A stretch of 64,000 bases of DNA from Ailanthus altissimus (GCA_946807835.1 OX327699.1:20324014-20388013), one strand, 5' to 3'. Counted from the stretch's first letter, positions 37,466-50,649 are shown. Numbers and translations are program-made. Notes: generated by a model from the letters alone, not told the origin.

Positions 37466-39100
37466 CAAGTGCACTAAACTCTACCCCATTATTATTATTA
37501 GTTTACCTTATCATCTGCTATTCCTAAGTAATTGAATAGCTAATAACTTGGATTGGCACAAGAACGTTATCCTCGATCTTTATCATTTATTGTTGCATCA
37601 GCATCAGTCAAACAATATAATGAGTAGTACTGGCAAAATGACCTGTTGGGTCGGGTATTCAGGTGAATAATGAGAAAAAATTTAAAATTGTGTTGGATAA
37701 TTTTTTACCCAACATTTTCGGGTTAGATACGGGTAAGAATAATCAAATACTCGGCATAGTTTTACCTTAAAAATTAAAATCTGTACAATTTGAAACATGA
37801 TCAAATATTAGAAAAAAAGCGTCAATCTTTTGAAACTCGGCCGAAATCCTCCGCCTACTCCCAGAGGTGCAGCTGGTTTTTGCCATAAGCACTTGCCTTA
37901 CCCACACAGACGTCGTTGATTTAACAGTGGGTATGCTCATTGATGTCTTGAGAAAGATTTCTGGTACTAATCTCTTTCACTCTTTGTCTCTCTCTATTTC
38001 AGTTCATTTTCTTTCATTATTGATGTTAGATGTAATTTGATACGTTTTTGTTTGTTTCTTGATCTGTGTTCTTTGTTCTTCACGTGATTTTTTATATCTT
38101 CTTTTGTTGTTAAAAGTTGATTAAATATTTTTTATTGTTCTTCACGGAAATCGATTTCTTACATTCAGTTTCTGCTGCATTTAGTTGTTTGGCTGAATCA
38201 ATGTTCAGGAAAGCATGTAGTAATTGCGATGCACTATCTATTTAGGCTGCTCCTTCTCTTGCTATGACAGTAGTGTGAATGCAATGACCTTAAGATTATT
38301 ATTTGGCTGATCTAGATATGTTATCTATTCTACTGATGTTATGGAAGGAAATACTGCAGCTTATTTGGAATAGTTGGGGTGACTGATATGTGCCTGGAAG
38401 TCTTTTCAAGATTCCACTCAAACACGCTTACAACCCTCCATGTGAATGGATGTGTTGGTATTAAGGTATGATTCTCTATTTCAGTTTTTTTTAGTGGCTC
38501 TTTGAAGTGTTTTATATAGGTGTTAAAATTAGATACTGAAATTATATGTATTTATATGAGCTTGCTAATGGTAGACTTTGGCTTGTTTCTAAAAATGCGT
38601 GCCATGTGTTTGTGAAAAGTGTTCAATGCAATGGATAGTAATGCAACGAAGAAAGATGAACTGGGTCTATGTGAATGGACTCTGGTTGTTTCATGCTTCT
38701 GGGCATCTGATTTTTCATTATTGTTATTAGCTTGTAATGTGTCTATTAACTTAAAAGTTGCAATCTTTAAGTTGATTTAGCTTGAAATGCGTGCTTAGAA
38801 TGATCTTTGCCTGGGGTATGTTTGGGATTGAGGTGTCTGGCTTTTAATCCAAAGTTGCTTCATTCTAACAGACATTGTAAAAGTGATTAAATTATAGACA
38901 GACAGAAATAGAGACATGAACAAGAGCCTTCATCATGCTTAGTTCAGGGAACAAAGGCCCATAGTTTCATTCTTCTCAAGTGACATAACAAGATAATTGG
39001 GAGCATATAGAATATACAAGTGATTAAATCAAAAGCATCATCATCTTTTTGTTTTCTTGGGTGCTCCAAAGAACTCGACGAGCTTCATAATGATTTATAT
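37466..39100. other. Unassigned, possible non-coding transcript or gene fragment
   Basis: A frame without ATG is open from about 37845 to 37990 (containing ILRLLPEVQLVFAIS) and is followed by pyrimidine-rich DNA and acceptor-like sites. No partner exon with a known domain was found. Near 37640-37760 there is a GGGTCGGGTA-type stretch like that of degraded MITEs. Confidence 0.3.
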
Positions 39101-41383
39101 ATTTTAAAAATAATTTAATAATATTAGATTTAGTTATAATATAATTAATATTTAATAATTTATACAATTATTTTTAAAAATAATTTTTGAATTTTTTAAA
39201 AAAAATTAGTTTAATTTATAATTTTGGATTAAGTATAAACAGGGGCATGTATTATTCCTCACAAGTTCTTCAAGCTAAGTTGGATGACTTTCCTAATTTG
39301 TTACTAAATTTATCTCTCTCCTTTATTGCCGAGTGATACATTTGATGATAAAATATTAAATGGTAAAATAATGAAGGGATGTAATGACAAATTTTTAACA
39401 TTAATAATTCAATGAATGTGGAAATATTATTATTATTATTATTATTATTAGAGAAATGTAGTATTAATTATTATCTATTATCACATTCATATATATAATA
39501 ATCAAGTAATATTATACTTGTTAATTTTGATGTATAATATCTTCTATTTAAAATGATATGTAATAACTATTAAATACTAAAATTATATAACGAGTGATTT
39601 GATGTCAACTAAGTAGCGAAATCTCACTAATATCAAAAAAATAAAATAAAATAAAAATGGCGTGTTTCACAAATGGAATCTGAGGAATGGAGAAGAAGGA
39701 AGACCCCACTTTGAAATATCACGGTCGTGGAGAGAACTGGGTTCGTTAACAACCACCACTCCTTTTTACTAACCCGTTACAAAAATCCTTACGAATTCTC
39801 AATTTCAAAAGTTTAAACAATCAGAATCAGTTCATTCAAGCATCTGCTGTCAGTTTCTTAAAATGAACTTTTATTCTGCAAATTCTTATCACGCTATTTT
39901 GTGTATAAACTGCGATTCGCGTGGCACGTTACTGACATACAAACATTGAAAGAAAGAAAGAAAGAAAGAAAGAGCAAAGATATTTTGGGATATTGCAGTC
40001 ACTTTTAATCAATTCTAATTCTAAAGGAAGCAAAAAATTCACAGTTGATAATGAAGTCCGAGACTTTTTAAAAATAATTGAGATTCTGGTAAAAGAAATA
40101 TGATTGCAACACAACGTGCTACACCAATAATATTCATTTTTAATTGGTGTTATTGTAAGCCATATGATCAACACATGAAAACGTTTTCGGAAACACTCAA
40201 ATTGATTAGACGTTTAAATCCATTTAATTCAATTAGTATAAAATAGACAAAAGTGTGTTTATACCTAAAAATGTTTCTTGACTGATTAATTGTCATCATT
40301 CCAAAGAAGTTACTTTATATACCTAAAAATTATTAGTTAAGATTTTGTTTATATTTTGTGCAATGAAAATAAAACAAAAAGTTAAAAAAAATAATAATCA
40401 TGGTACAAAGTCTTTCTAATTTCAAAGGAGGGTTTATACTCTATTTCAAAATCCACGTATAGTGTCGCTTTATATTCTTTATGTTACGTTTACACATGAA
40501 ATAAGGTGGCAGATTAAGAAAATGAAAGACAAAGAGACATCTTCAAACATATGCTCCAATATAATTGTGAAGATGATTGAGTAGTGAAGTAATTGCCATT
40601 ATTTCAGAGAATTTACCTTATTTTACTCAAAAACTATTGTTACAAGAAAATGTGTAGTTTTAATTAGGGAAAGTTATCATTTTCTTCTTATATTTTTTTA
40701 AATTATTCATTACCCCCTTTTTAGGGGATAATTAATTTTTTTTTTAATACCAATTAACCCCTTAAAAATCTTTCCAAGTAATCTAAAAGAACTCGAGAGG
40801 AAAGTAATATCTGTGAAAAAATTTAGGAGAGTAATAATGGTTTCCCTTTTAATTAATTTCTATCATCACACTGCAGTTTCATGAATATTTTCACAATGTT
40901 CTGTATCGTCACCAAATACAACTACTTTAAATGATCAGTTGCAAAACTTTTCTTAAGAATCATCCGCGTATTTATTTTTTTTTTTGGTGTTTGTGATAAA
41001 TAGAAAACTCACTAATATATCATATGAAATAAAAAAGTTGGGGAACATATATTTTGTAAGTCACCATGTTAACATGGAGTTGGACAAGAACTATATAATT
41101 ATTTTGGTAACAATGAAGTAGAGGAAAATTTTAATTAAGCTACTTATATTTAATTAAGGAACATAAAATACAACAGAAGATGATGCATGTTCTTCTTCTA
41201 TCCCTTTCTCTTTTTTATTTCTTAATAATTTGTTCTACATTATTATATTACCTGAGTGAATTGTTTAGCTTGTTTGTATGCTTCCGCTTCAACAGATTCA
41301 TTCATCAAAATATAAACTTAGAAGAAACCTTAATTTATTTGTAGGCTTTGATTTAAAGAGTACTTAAGGCTACTCAGTTACAT
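39101..41383. other. AT-rich intergenic DNA
   Basis: Holds an ATT repeat at 39428-39451 and an AAAG repeat at about 39945-39974. No gene is supported; the minus-strand frame 39929-40174 runs over the AAAG repeat. Confidence 0.5.
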
Positions 41384-41662
41384 TTACGAAATATGATAAC
41401 CCACTGAGACAGCATATTTCACAAGCTCATCTATCTCACTCGAGTTGATGAATCCATCTTTGTTGGCGTCTGCATAGCCAAGACAACGGTGAACTCGCCA
41501 ACCGGGGTTGCGTGAACCGAGTTTTTCATAGGCTGTCTTCAGTTCTTCTTTGCTGAGACGGCCGTCACCATTAGTATCATTTTGTAGGAAGAATTTCTTC
41601 AACTGCTCTGCAGTTAGAAGCATAGTGCAAAGCTTGGGCGCAAAAATAGATAGGATAGGCAT
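41384..41662 (-). CDS. Small two-EF-hand calcium-binding protein
   Basis: Intron-less frame of 92 aa from ATG 41662; the frame is open further upstream but has no ATG there. A second possible start is ATG 41623 (79 aa). Two canonical 12-residue calcium loops are present: DTNGDGRLSKEE (29-40) and DANKDGFINSSE (65-76). Both have acidic residues at positions 1 and 12 and Gly at 6, so both should bind calcium. The loop spacing suits one paired EF-hand lobe, as in small calmodulin-like or polcalcin-like proteins. A full calmodulin has four loops, so this is a half-size relative. The target and name are unknown. Confidence 0.78.
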   Translation of the reverse strand: MPILSIFAPKLCTMLLTAEQLKKFFLQNDTNGDGRLSKEELKTAYEKLGSRNPGWRVHRCLGYADANKDGFINSSEIDELVKYAVSVGYHIS

Positions 41663-43399
41663 GTTTAGGGTTAAGATATGGCAGTAGTTAAGACTCGAAT
41701 TAAGTTGGTTGGATTGGCTTTGATACAAGGAGAGTACAGCTTGTTTTCAAAGGACCCATTATAACAGTTTACAATCGCCAAAAACATTGGGTACGTTAAA
41801 CATCGTGCCGAGAAAAAAATATAGGTCTTAAATTTTAAATTTGGAAGAACAATATCTAATATATTTAGAAAACAAATAGAATGAGATCTGTTGACTCCCA
41901 ATTTTAGATTGTCATAAGTCAACGTGTTATATTTGTATTTTTTATAAATATCATCTAAACTCGTTAATGAGTTGAGTTGCAACATTTATTTATTAGTATA
42001 TATTATGGGTTTGATTCATATATGTGTTTTAATGTTTATAATGGGTCTTTAGATCTTAATTTTAATCAATAATAATATGTAAATATAATATAAAATTATA
42101 ATTGTTTGACTTCATAAAAATTTACAACTATTTTATTGAACATTGAGCTTATTCATGTAATATTATTGAATAATAATTTTTATGAAAATATAAAGAAGTT
42201 GTGCCTTCATAGAATGAACATTATTACAAATATGTTGTTTTAACTTCAAAGGCTGTAAAATAACATTTTGAAGCTTTGTGGGGAAGCCTTTGGAAGGTAT
42301 AGTTCCTTTGGAGAGAATTCAAAAGCAAAGCTAAAAAGAGATGGTTGGAAAAAAAAGGGCATGTCTTACCTCTTTTTGATATCTAAACCCTTTTTTTATA
42401 TACGTTGTGGCATTTGATAATTGAATTTTTTTAAGATTATGATAAGTTGTTACTTTCATATTTTAGTCACATGTTAAAATTGTAAAAAAAATTTGTCATT
42501 TAGGTAACTTTTCAAGATTATAGAAAAATTTGCATTAAGAATTCAAAATTCTGAAATCTTTAGAGACATGAAGTCAAATTCTTAAGTTGTTTTGAGGTTT
42601 TTGCACTAGCATAAAGTAAGTGAGCGTCTTCTCATTTACTTAAAAAAAAAGGGGTAGTCTGTCTTGCGTTGAGGGCTTACTTTTTAAGATGCTTACTAGT
42701 GTTAGATTGAATAGTCAATAAATTTCAAGCGTATCTCGTTGATATCTTTTTGTATAATGCTGGAACTTTCAATTATAATAAGTCAAAGACTTGAAGTGTC
42801 TACATAATACACTTTGCCATGGTCACTTATTAGCCTCGAGTAAGATGTTTTCAATAAACCTAAGCTTGGCTCATAAACTGTAGTGAGATTCCAAAGAAAT
42901 TGGGTTTATGTCAAAATTCCAATGAAAAGCAATATCTGTTTTATATTGGGGATAAAATTAAGAAAAAAAAAAGCTATGAAAAAGAATTTGGAAGGTTTTT
43001 CATAATAAAAGTTTGACTCCCCGTTTTTATCACCTACCAAGTACCGGTAATTCGTTAGGTAACAACATCAACGGGCAATCATGCGAATTCACTATTTATT
43101 ACAACTATTTTTTTTTTCCAGAATTGAATTAATTAAGTCCATACAATTATATATTTATTTGATATCAGATGCCGTAATTGACAACCCAGAAAGTTTCAAT
43201 TAGTTCACACATCTTCGGCATCGAGTTTTCCAATTCAGCATTTCAACTAATTAGTAAGATGTGCGTGACGATACAAGGGTAGAAACAAAAACGAGACAAG
43301 CCAGCAGGTAGCAGCAGCTCAATTGTACACGTTACACCCGCCGTCATTTGTCTCTACTCCCCACAATATCAACAAGCCCGATATGCAAGGAACATGAAA

Positions 43400-43515
43400 A
43401 ATATTAATAAGAATCTAACGCTCCACGATGCTACATATGATATATGTACATAGTGTTAATATTAATAAGAATCTAACGCTCCACGATGCTACATATGATA
43501 TATGTACATAGTGTT
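43400..43515. repeat. Perfect tandem duplication, 2 x 58 bp
   Basis: 43400-43457 and 43458-43515 read identically. Each unit ends in an imperfect palindrome (ACATATGATATATGT). Confidence 0.95.
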
Positions 43516-44509
43516 TTTTTTTTTTTAATCTCGTTTTCGGTTGCCATGAAAGCGAGGGGTTTCCACTAGTAACATTTACAAAATTATTAACAATTTTTGC
43601 AGCGGGAAAAAAAAAATGGAAAGAGAACAAGGATTTAATAAGATCGTATTAATATATATGATTGATATAAAATCTTCAATAATAGTTTGTCAAATTTATT
43701 TAGTCAGCGAATTATTTATAATGTGGTGAGTTTTTTTTTTATTATCATTTTATGCTGTAAGGAAAACTCCACTCTTATATTATGTAATACGGGCTAACCG
43801 AATTAAATTTACATATTCCTGATCATCAAGTAGGGGATGGTAATTTTTTAAAAACAAATTCTCTCTACTCTTTTTTTAATGATTTGATAGCAAATAAGCA
43901 AAAAAGGATAATAATTTGTTCGTAACTTTAGAGCATGAGGGCTCACCTTCAAGACTCGCATTTTTACCTATGTTCAAATTTTTTCTCCTTTTAAGTGATG
44001 TATGAAATACTATATATATGTATATAATCTCTAAAAAAAAAACTTATTCGTAACTTTAGAGTCAAATATTAATATACTCATTGGTCTATAAAACTTTGTG
44101 TCATTGATGAAAATATTAAACCTTGAATTTATTATATTGTGGGAGCAAAATTTGTTATCAATTGTAGCACACAACGGAGTTATAGTAATTTAATGTAATG
44201 AAGTTGATAGTTATTAAGTTGACAATTATAAGTTTAGCCTCGGGGTGTGACCCAAGTGGTCATTAAGTTATACAGTAGTTATATTTATTTAAGTAAGAGG
44301 ATGATGTAAAATTTGATTAATTATTGGTATCTAATTCTATACCAAATTGTAAAAATAATTAAAAAGAAAAGTCAAACAATGGTAGGTGTAAAATTTTTTA
44401 TTTAATATTATTTTTTCTTAATTTTATCACACAAATGAAATGATAGATGAATAGTAAAAAGAAAACATAATTGCAATAACATATTTCTATATTATATATG
44501 TGCCTTTAG

Positions 44510-44655
44510 AGATAGAGTTTAGTGGTTGTTAGGCCTTTGTATCATGTTGTTGATCTAAATTATATCTCAAATGTAGCAAGAGTGGAGTTTAATAATTGTT
44601 AAGCCTTTGTACCATATTATTGATCTAAATTATATCTCAAAGATAATAAGAGGGT
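44510..44655. repeat. Imperfect tandem duplication of about 75 bp
   Basis: GTTGATCTAAATTATATCTCAAA and neighbouring GTTAGGCCTTTGTA recur as ATTGATCTAAATTATATCTCAAA and GTTAAGCCTTTGTA. Confidence 0.75.
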
Positions 44656-44989
44656 AAAAATTTTTTTTGCTTCGATACAACTCCTTACTTTTATTATAAA
44701 AAATATATTTATATACTATATACACGATAATTATTATTTTTTTAATTATTTTATGTTTGAAAAATTATTTATTAGTCCTCAATAAATATCATATTTATCT
44801 TACTAGTTCATATCAATGTTTTAATTATTAAAATATATTGTCCGATAAATTTGTTAAATTATCTTTTGAAAAGTAAAATCATATTTTCTTTTTAAATATT
44901 AATTTTTTTCAATTTCATCAAAAACTAATTCCTCGTATTTATCAATTTTCATTTTCCTCTAAATCCAATCTAAGTCACCATCACCCCAC

Positions 44990-45110
44990 CACTCTCATCC
45001 AACTACTCTCCATAGAACCGGTCTCTCTAACTCGAAACCACTCCATAAAACCACACTCTCTAATCCAAAATCACTCCATAAAATCAGTCTATCTAATCCA
45101 CTTTAATCTT
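44990..45110. repeat. Short imperfect tandem repeats
   Basis: About three units of roughly 36 bases, each with ACTCCATAAAA and CTCTCTAATCC or close variants. Confidence 0.65.
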
Positions 45111-46280
45111 CATTTATACTAATTTATTTACTTGTCTGAATTTACACTAATTTAATTATTTTTAATATTATTTATTTTTTAAATTATGTTATATCACTTT
45201 AAAATTATATAATGTTACAACTATATTACAATGTGTATACTTGATTATACCATGTTTATATATATATATATATATATTTCATTTCCTTTTGAAAAGGTAA
45301 ATAAAAGTATTTTAATATTATAAGTGATTAGATCTAAATAAAAGTATTTTAATATTAAAAATTAATTAAATATAAATAAAAAATTGTAATATTAAATATA
45401 CAATCAATTTTTTTTACCATACTCATTAAAATGAGGGCATTTTAATAATTCTGTAACATTTATGTTTGACCAGTTCAATTATTTGAGGATATTTTAATAT
45501 ATATACATAAATTTTGTCTCATTCAATTAATTGAGAATATTTTTATAATTTTATATATTTCAATTAAGTCAATGTCAAATATTGGTTGATACTAATATCA
45601 AAAGTATTATAATTAAAGCATTGAAAAATTTTAATTTTTAAAAGATTCGTCATAATGGTAGGGACTTTTTGGTAATTAAAAAATTTATAGGGATTAACAA
45701 GATAAATACGATAGTTATTAGAGACTAACAAGTTATTTTTTCTTTTATTTTTTTAAAGGGAAAATAACAATTAAATGATGTAATTGTTAAAGGTAATTTA
45801 TTGGCTTAGCACATTAACTTACTAGTTTAGCACATTAACTTACGCACACAATCATTGACAAAGTGCTCCGGTAATAATTAGCACTTAAGATTCTCAGGTA
45901 TTGGACAATTAATAAAAGAGAAGTGATTAATTAGTAACAAGAAATAAGGTGAGAAAATCTTGATTTCAAAACATTATTTTAGGGAATTACTGCACGAATA
46001 TATTTTTTATTTTGGTCACGCTTTCAAATCAAATGATAGCCGTGTCTCCGTCCCCAATTGGACAGTATTAGTCACCACCACGCCACACCACGCGCACGTT
46101 AGCACGAAGTTAAGAAACATTTTATTTTATTTTCTTTCGGCCAATAATTTTTCCTCACTAATGGAAAAACCAAAACAAAAAAAAAAAAAGGGGAAAAGTC
46201 GTTAATCCCACAATCACCAATAATCACGGGAATTAATCATTCATTAGCGGAGCCACCAAATTCCTCCTCTCCCAGCTTAT

Positions 46281-46605
46281 AAAACACTGTATCATTAAAC
46301 CAAATCGTGAATAAAAAACTGTAGTTTAGTTTAGGTTTCAGCTCAGATTTTCACTCCACAACGAAAAGTGCACATTATCTGTTAATAATCACAGCACCAT
46401 AAAAAACACCAATTTAGCAAGCAAACGTACAAAAGAGGCAAAAAAAAAAAAGGAAAATCGTGTTTCATTTAAAAGAAGCAAGTCTTGATTGCAAGCGATC
46501 TGTTTATTCAGATCTATTTAAAGAGAAAGAATTATTGTGTTGAGTTTACGGAGAGAGAGAAAGGAGGGGGATATGGTGTGATGACGTGGAAGGAGGCGCG
46601 AGGAG
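46281..46605 (+). promoter_or_regulatory. Probable 5' UTR of the membrane-anchored Cys-rich gene
   Basis: A CTTATAAAACA box at 46275-46285 resembles a TATA element. The following 300 bases end in a purine-rich leader (GAGAGAGAGAAAGGAGGGGG) before ATG 46606. An ATG in the leader at about 46573 (ATGGTGTGA) is closed after two codons. Confidence 0.4.
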
Positions 46606-49600
46606 ATGGCGAGAGGAGAGTGGGGATATCAGGGGAGAGGAAAATGTTTCTTTTCGTATAAGAAAACTACTCTCATCGTTTGTTCTATTAACATTGTTAT
46701 TGCTCTTTACGTTCTTCGTTCAATCTACGGTTCTATTTACGTTTTTTCCAAAAATGATGTAAAAGGTATGCAAGTTTCATCTTCTCTGTGGGAATTTTTT
46801 TAAAAAGTAATTTTCGGTTTATATTGGGGATTTTATTTAATGCCCGTTTAATGAATGTAATGCTTTTAAAATTTCAAAACATTGTATTTATGTTTGTTTG
46901 TGTTATTTCTTACAGTTATAAAGTACACGCCAGATCAGATTAGAAAAATGGGAGAATCCATACGGATTCGAAGAGCTAATGAACCTACGAAGCTAGTTAA
47001 ATTGGTAAAACCCTATGCTAGATTTTGTCAAGTTTTCCCCCCTTTTTTTTGTTATTATTAATACATAGTTTAGGTTTCTTTCATCGGCTATAAATTAATG
47101 ATGGTTTGAGGTTTACTGTTATTTTTGGATTTAGCTTAATGAGAATGTTGTTGCCGTGGCCTTAAGGTAAATGGATTGAAGCAGGAGCTTTCTAGACAAG
47201 AATCAGAGGTGGAATTACCGCGAGCTGTTAAGCTGAGGATGACTGATGAGATCCTGAAGCTGTTGCAAAGCTTGGATGCAAAGGGTAATGCTACTGCTCA
47301 AAGAAGTAAGTGCACTGTGTGTAATATCTTTTTAATAAAATTTATTTCATAATGCAGTTCTTTTTTTTTTTTGGGTAGTTTTTTCTCAAGTATATGAATT
47401 ATTCTTTTGGCTGCGAATTTCTGAGAGGGTGGTATGTTAAAATGTCTTCAACCAAAACCTTGGTATAATGTCTATGTTCATAATGGAAAGCAAAATTTGC
47501 AAGACCAGATGACTGCTAAAATTTCAATTACTTATTTGTTGTTAGCATATAAGAATATTCATTTCGTGGAAATGTGGTAAAACAGGTTGATGAGAATAGT
47601 AGTCACTATAGATAGAAAAGTTGTTAGCAATATTCCTTTCACTCTGGATACCATCTCTTTTGTCCCGCAATGAAGGAGTTTTATGGGATTAATCATCTCT
47701 TGTTTACCTCTTCCTTACCCATTATAATATATGTACTAAAAGAGAGTAATGTTTATTTCCTTTTCTGTGACCTCTCATTTCCCTACTTATCTCTCATCTG
47801 AACAAATTGTTAAGGTTTTGGCAAAGAGATTTACATCACCTAAGCTTAGATGTGAATGCATTGAGTACGATTTAAGCTATGAGTTGCCTGAAGCTGACAG
47901 TTTTTATACAAGTGCAGTATTCTATGGATGTATAAGGATCATATTTGGTGGTTTTGTTTGAATTTATAAACAGTTATTCTAGTTTTTCTAAGTAATGGTA
48001 CAACAATTATGTGAATTTACTTAAGTAACCAATTTGGAAGCCTAGTTTCCTTGTCATTACATATTGTGTATGTCATATGTTCTTGTTACGGTTATGAATC
48101 TTTTCTGTGTCTCTTCCCCCCCCCGCCCTTGCAATTATGTCTCTCTCACCCAGATGCTAGGTTTGAAAATATGTCTCCATTTCATTAATTATTTAATCTC
48201 ATCCCCAAGAGCTGGAGTTTCCGAATATCCGAAACTATGATATTCAGAAAGTACCAAGGGGCATCTTGGACATGTAAGGGTCCTAACCAGCATTGTCATT
48301 TCTTTTTGGTCTCTCTCCCCTCTAGCAATTACCTCTCTTTCTTCAACACGTATTCAAACTTGGTTGTGGAGTTTAAAGCAGCATTTCATTTCGATTTATT
48401 GTGTTGTCTCATTACCAAGAGCTGAAGTTCAGAATATCTGAAACTAAGATGTTCAGAAAGTATCCCAAGGTTTGTTGGGCATAAGGTCTTCACCAGTGCT
48501 GTAAACATTGCTCGGGAGCAAGGGATCTATCCACCTGTGCAGGAAGCACATATGTGCATAATAGTGTGAATAATTCATTTTGAGGACATGAAATTGGTTA
48601 AGCTAATCTTTTTTAAATATGAAACTATCATGACATTGTGATGTAAATTTGTCTGTCGTAGTTCATATATCTTGCTACTCAGCTGTTGTCATTTTGTTTG
48701 GTTGAATAGAAGCTGTTGAAAGCTGGCGTAGAGAAAAACTAGAAGAAGCCAAACAGTTAAGCATTGGAAGGAAGGGAATGAATTCAACTATTCTTCAAGA
48801 GGAAGCTAGTATGGTCTTCTCTCAAAGACTTTGTTTTTTGTGGAATTCAAATGGATTTTTGTACAAAATACTCTAAGCTTCACCATGTTTGAGTTTTACC
48901 TTTCTAACTAACTATTGGGTAGGAATGCTAGTGAGAGTCTTGGAGTCTGATTGGGCTGTGCTCTCGGAAGAAATTGGCCTTTGGATACCTGCGGAAATCA
49001 TTCACGGAGAACATGATGATAAGCCTGAGGGTGTTAATGAAGAAGACTATGGTAACTAATTGACTTATCTTTCTATCAAACTTAACCAAATCCCTCCACC
49101 AAACGGAAAAAAAAGAAAAGGAATCCTAAGAATTGTAGTAGTTAGAATTCTGCTCTGTATCAAACTTCCTGCCCTGATATTTTGTTAATATGGAAATCAT
49201 AATCATGGTGAGATTTGCCTTCTACTCTCTGAGTCTGAGATGTATACAATTTTTCTGTCCAGAGGACCAAGTTTTGCCTGGCAGGCCACTTCCACCCGAG
49301 TGTCATGTTGAACTTCGTACAGATTACGGTGGTGCTGCTGTCAGATGGGGTCTCACTCACCACAAAGACAGTGCAGCTGACTGTTGTCAGGCTTGCATAG
49401 AGCAAGCAAAGCATGCAAAGCCAGGTCAAATAAAATGCAATATATGGGTTTACTGCCCACTTGAGACAGGCTGCCATTCCCCAGATATCTATGAACACAA
49501 ATATCAGGAATGCTGGCTGAAGTATGTAAGTATCGGCTAATTTTGTTGTCAAGATGGCACTTCATTTTCATTTGCTTAATGAAGTTAATAGTCTAATATT

Positions 49601-49735
49601 CCTACCTTTAATATCAAAATGCAGGGAGAACAGCCCAAACTAAATTTTAAGGACAAGTATCCTGAATCTTATAGAAATTCCCATCCAACGGCACCTTTGG
49701 TTGTTCCATGGGTCTCTGGTGTTATTAGTGTGTGA
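46606..49735 (+). CDS. Membrane-anchored Cys-rich protein of unknown function, 7 exons
   Basis: Exons 46606-46765, 46916-47004, 47167-47305, 48710-48808, 48923-49051, 49263-49525 and 49625-49735 join in phase to 329 aa. All borders are GT-AG. A basic N terminus is followed by one hydrophobic span (about 21-46, TLIVCSINIVIALYVL), so it looks like a type II signal anchor with the rest in the lumen or outside the cell. A charged helical region (about 55-165) comes next. The C-terminal domain (about 205-300) has eight or so Cys, including DCCQACIEQA, KCNIWVYCP and GCHSP, in an arrangement that recalls PAN/apple domains. I recognise it as a conserved plant protein without a known role. Calling the Cys domain PAN-like is inference. 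The frame is intact and no other gene lies nearby to hint at a job. Confidence 0.82.
48170..48510 (+). repeat. Imperfect tandem duplication in intron 3 of the Cys-rich gene
   Basis: A block around CCAAGAGCTGGAGTTTCCGA, AACTATGATATTCAGAAAGTA at 48205-48260 recurs about 215 bases later as CCAAGAGCTGAAGTTCAGA, AACTAAGATGTTCAGAAAGTA. Confidence 0.75.
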
Positions 49736-50649
49736 TTGATGTCGTGGTCAATCTGAAGATGTATTTTGACGTGCCAACTGTTGCCATGTTGTGACATTTT
49801 ATGGACAGTCGTCAAGTTACACACTCTAAATTCTACAAAAATCCATGTGACATCATGCAATGGAAATCCATGTTACACACTCCTGATATCGGGTGAATTT
49901 TGACTTTTATTAATATTCTTTTGGTCTTTGGCTAGTTGAAGAGGAGAGGCTGTAGGGAGTGTGGTTCCATAATTATATGTGGTCATTGTTTTGTAACATT
50001 AGCAAGATTATCCTAAAGTGGATAATCTGATGTTGGATCAAGGTGACTTGTTTTGTTGATATACAGGAGCACATAAACAGTACTTTTATGTGACCCTGAT
50101 GCTAGCTTTGTCTCTAAAACTGTTTTTTTTTTTTCCTTTCCTTTTTGAATTTATGATTGTCACCGTGCCCTGGCAACGTCGTAGTATCCAAATTTTGTTG
50201 TAATATTATTAAACAAGACCTGTTGGAAAACAAACTACATAGTTACGAAAGTAGTCTTTAGCCCGTCGCATAAATTTTGATATCTCTATTTTCTTACTTC
50301 AACAATCATCACGAGCTACAATGAAGTACGTTTCTGGGGCAATTCTTCTCATCCATAATCTGGAAACAAGCTGATCATCACTCGGCTCAAAAGTACATTA
50401 AAAATGAAATGACAATGGGTTTAATTAGGAAAGATCTAAGTGAGTAAAACGCCACTCGGGTTATTGAACTTGAGATGTGTCGTAAAACATCAGCAGAGTA
50501 CAAACGTGAAAATTTATCGAATTATGTTAATTAATTATGTTTTAATGGATTTCTACTATAATAATTTACTTAGAGAGAAAAAAGTCATTGTGCCAAAAAA
50601 ACAAAAAGAAGAAAAAAGTAAAATAAATTTTGGGTTGGGTTGGGGATAG
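49736..50649. other. 3' UTR and intergenic DNA
   Basis: The first part is probably the 3' UTR of the Cys-rich gene. No other gene was seen. Confidence 0.4.

Larger units (their letters stand above)
41663..46280. other. Long AT-rich intergenic region with local duplications
   Basis: No gene is supported over 4.6 kb. It contains a perfect 58-base duplication (43400-43515), an imperfect duplication (about 44510-44655), CCACTCCATAAAA-type repeats (44990-45110), a TA repeat (about 45257-45278) and a doubled TTTAGCACATTAACTTA phrase near 45808-45842. The remaining sequence is mainly A/T runs. Confidence 0.5.

Noticed and set aside
41663..41728. Extension of the EF-hand frame by 22 codons
   Set aside because: The extension begins at a TTG and has no ATG, so ATG 41662 is the earliest normal start.
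49160..49552. Minus-strand open frame of 130 codons
   Set aside because: Antisense to exon 6 of the Cys-rich gene, which is in phase with its neighbours.
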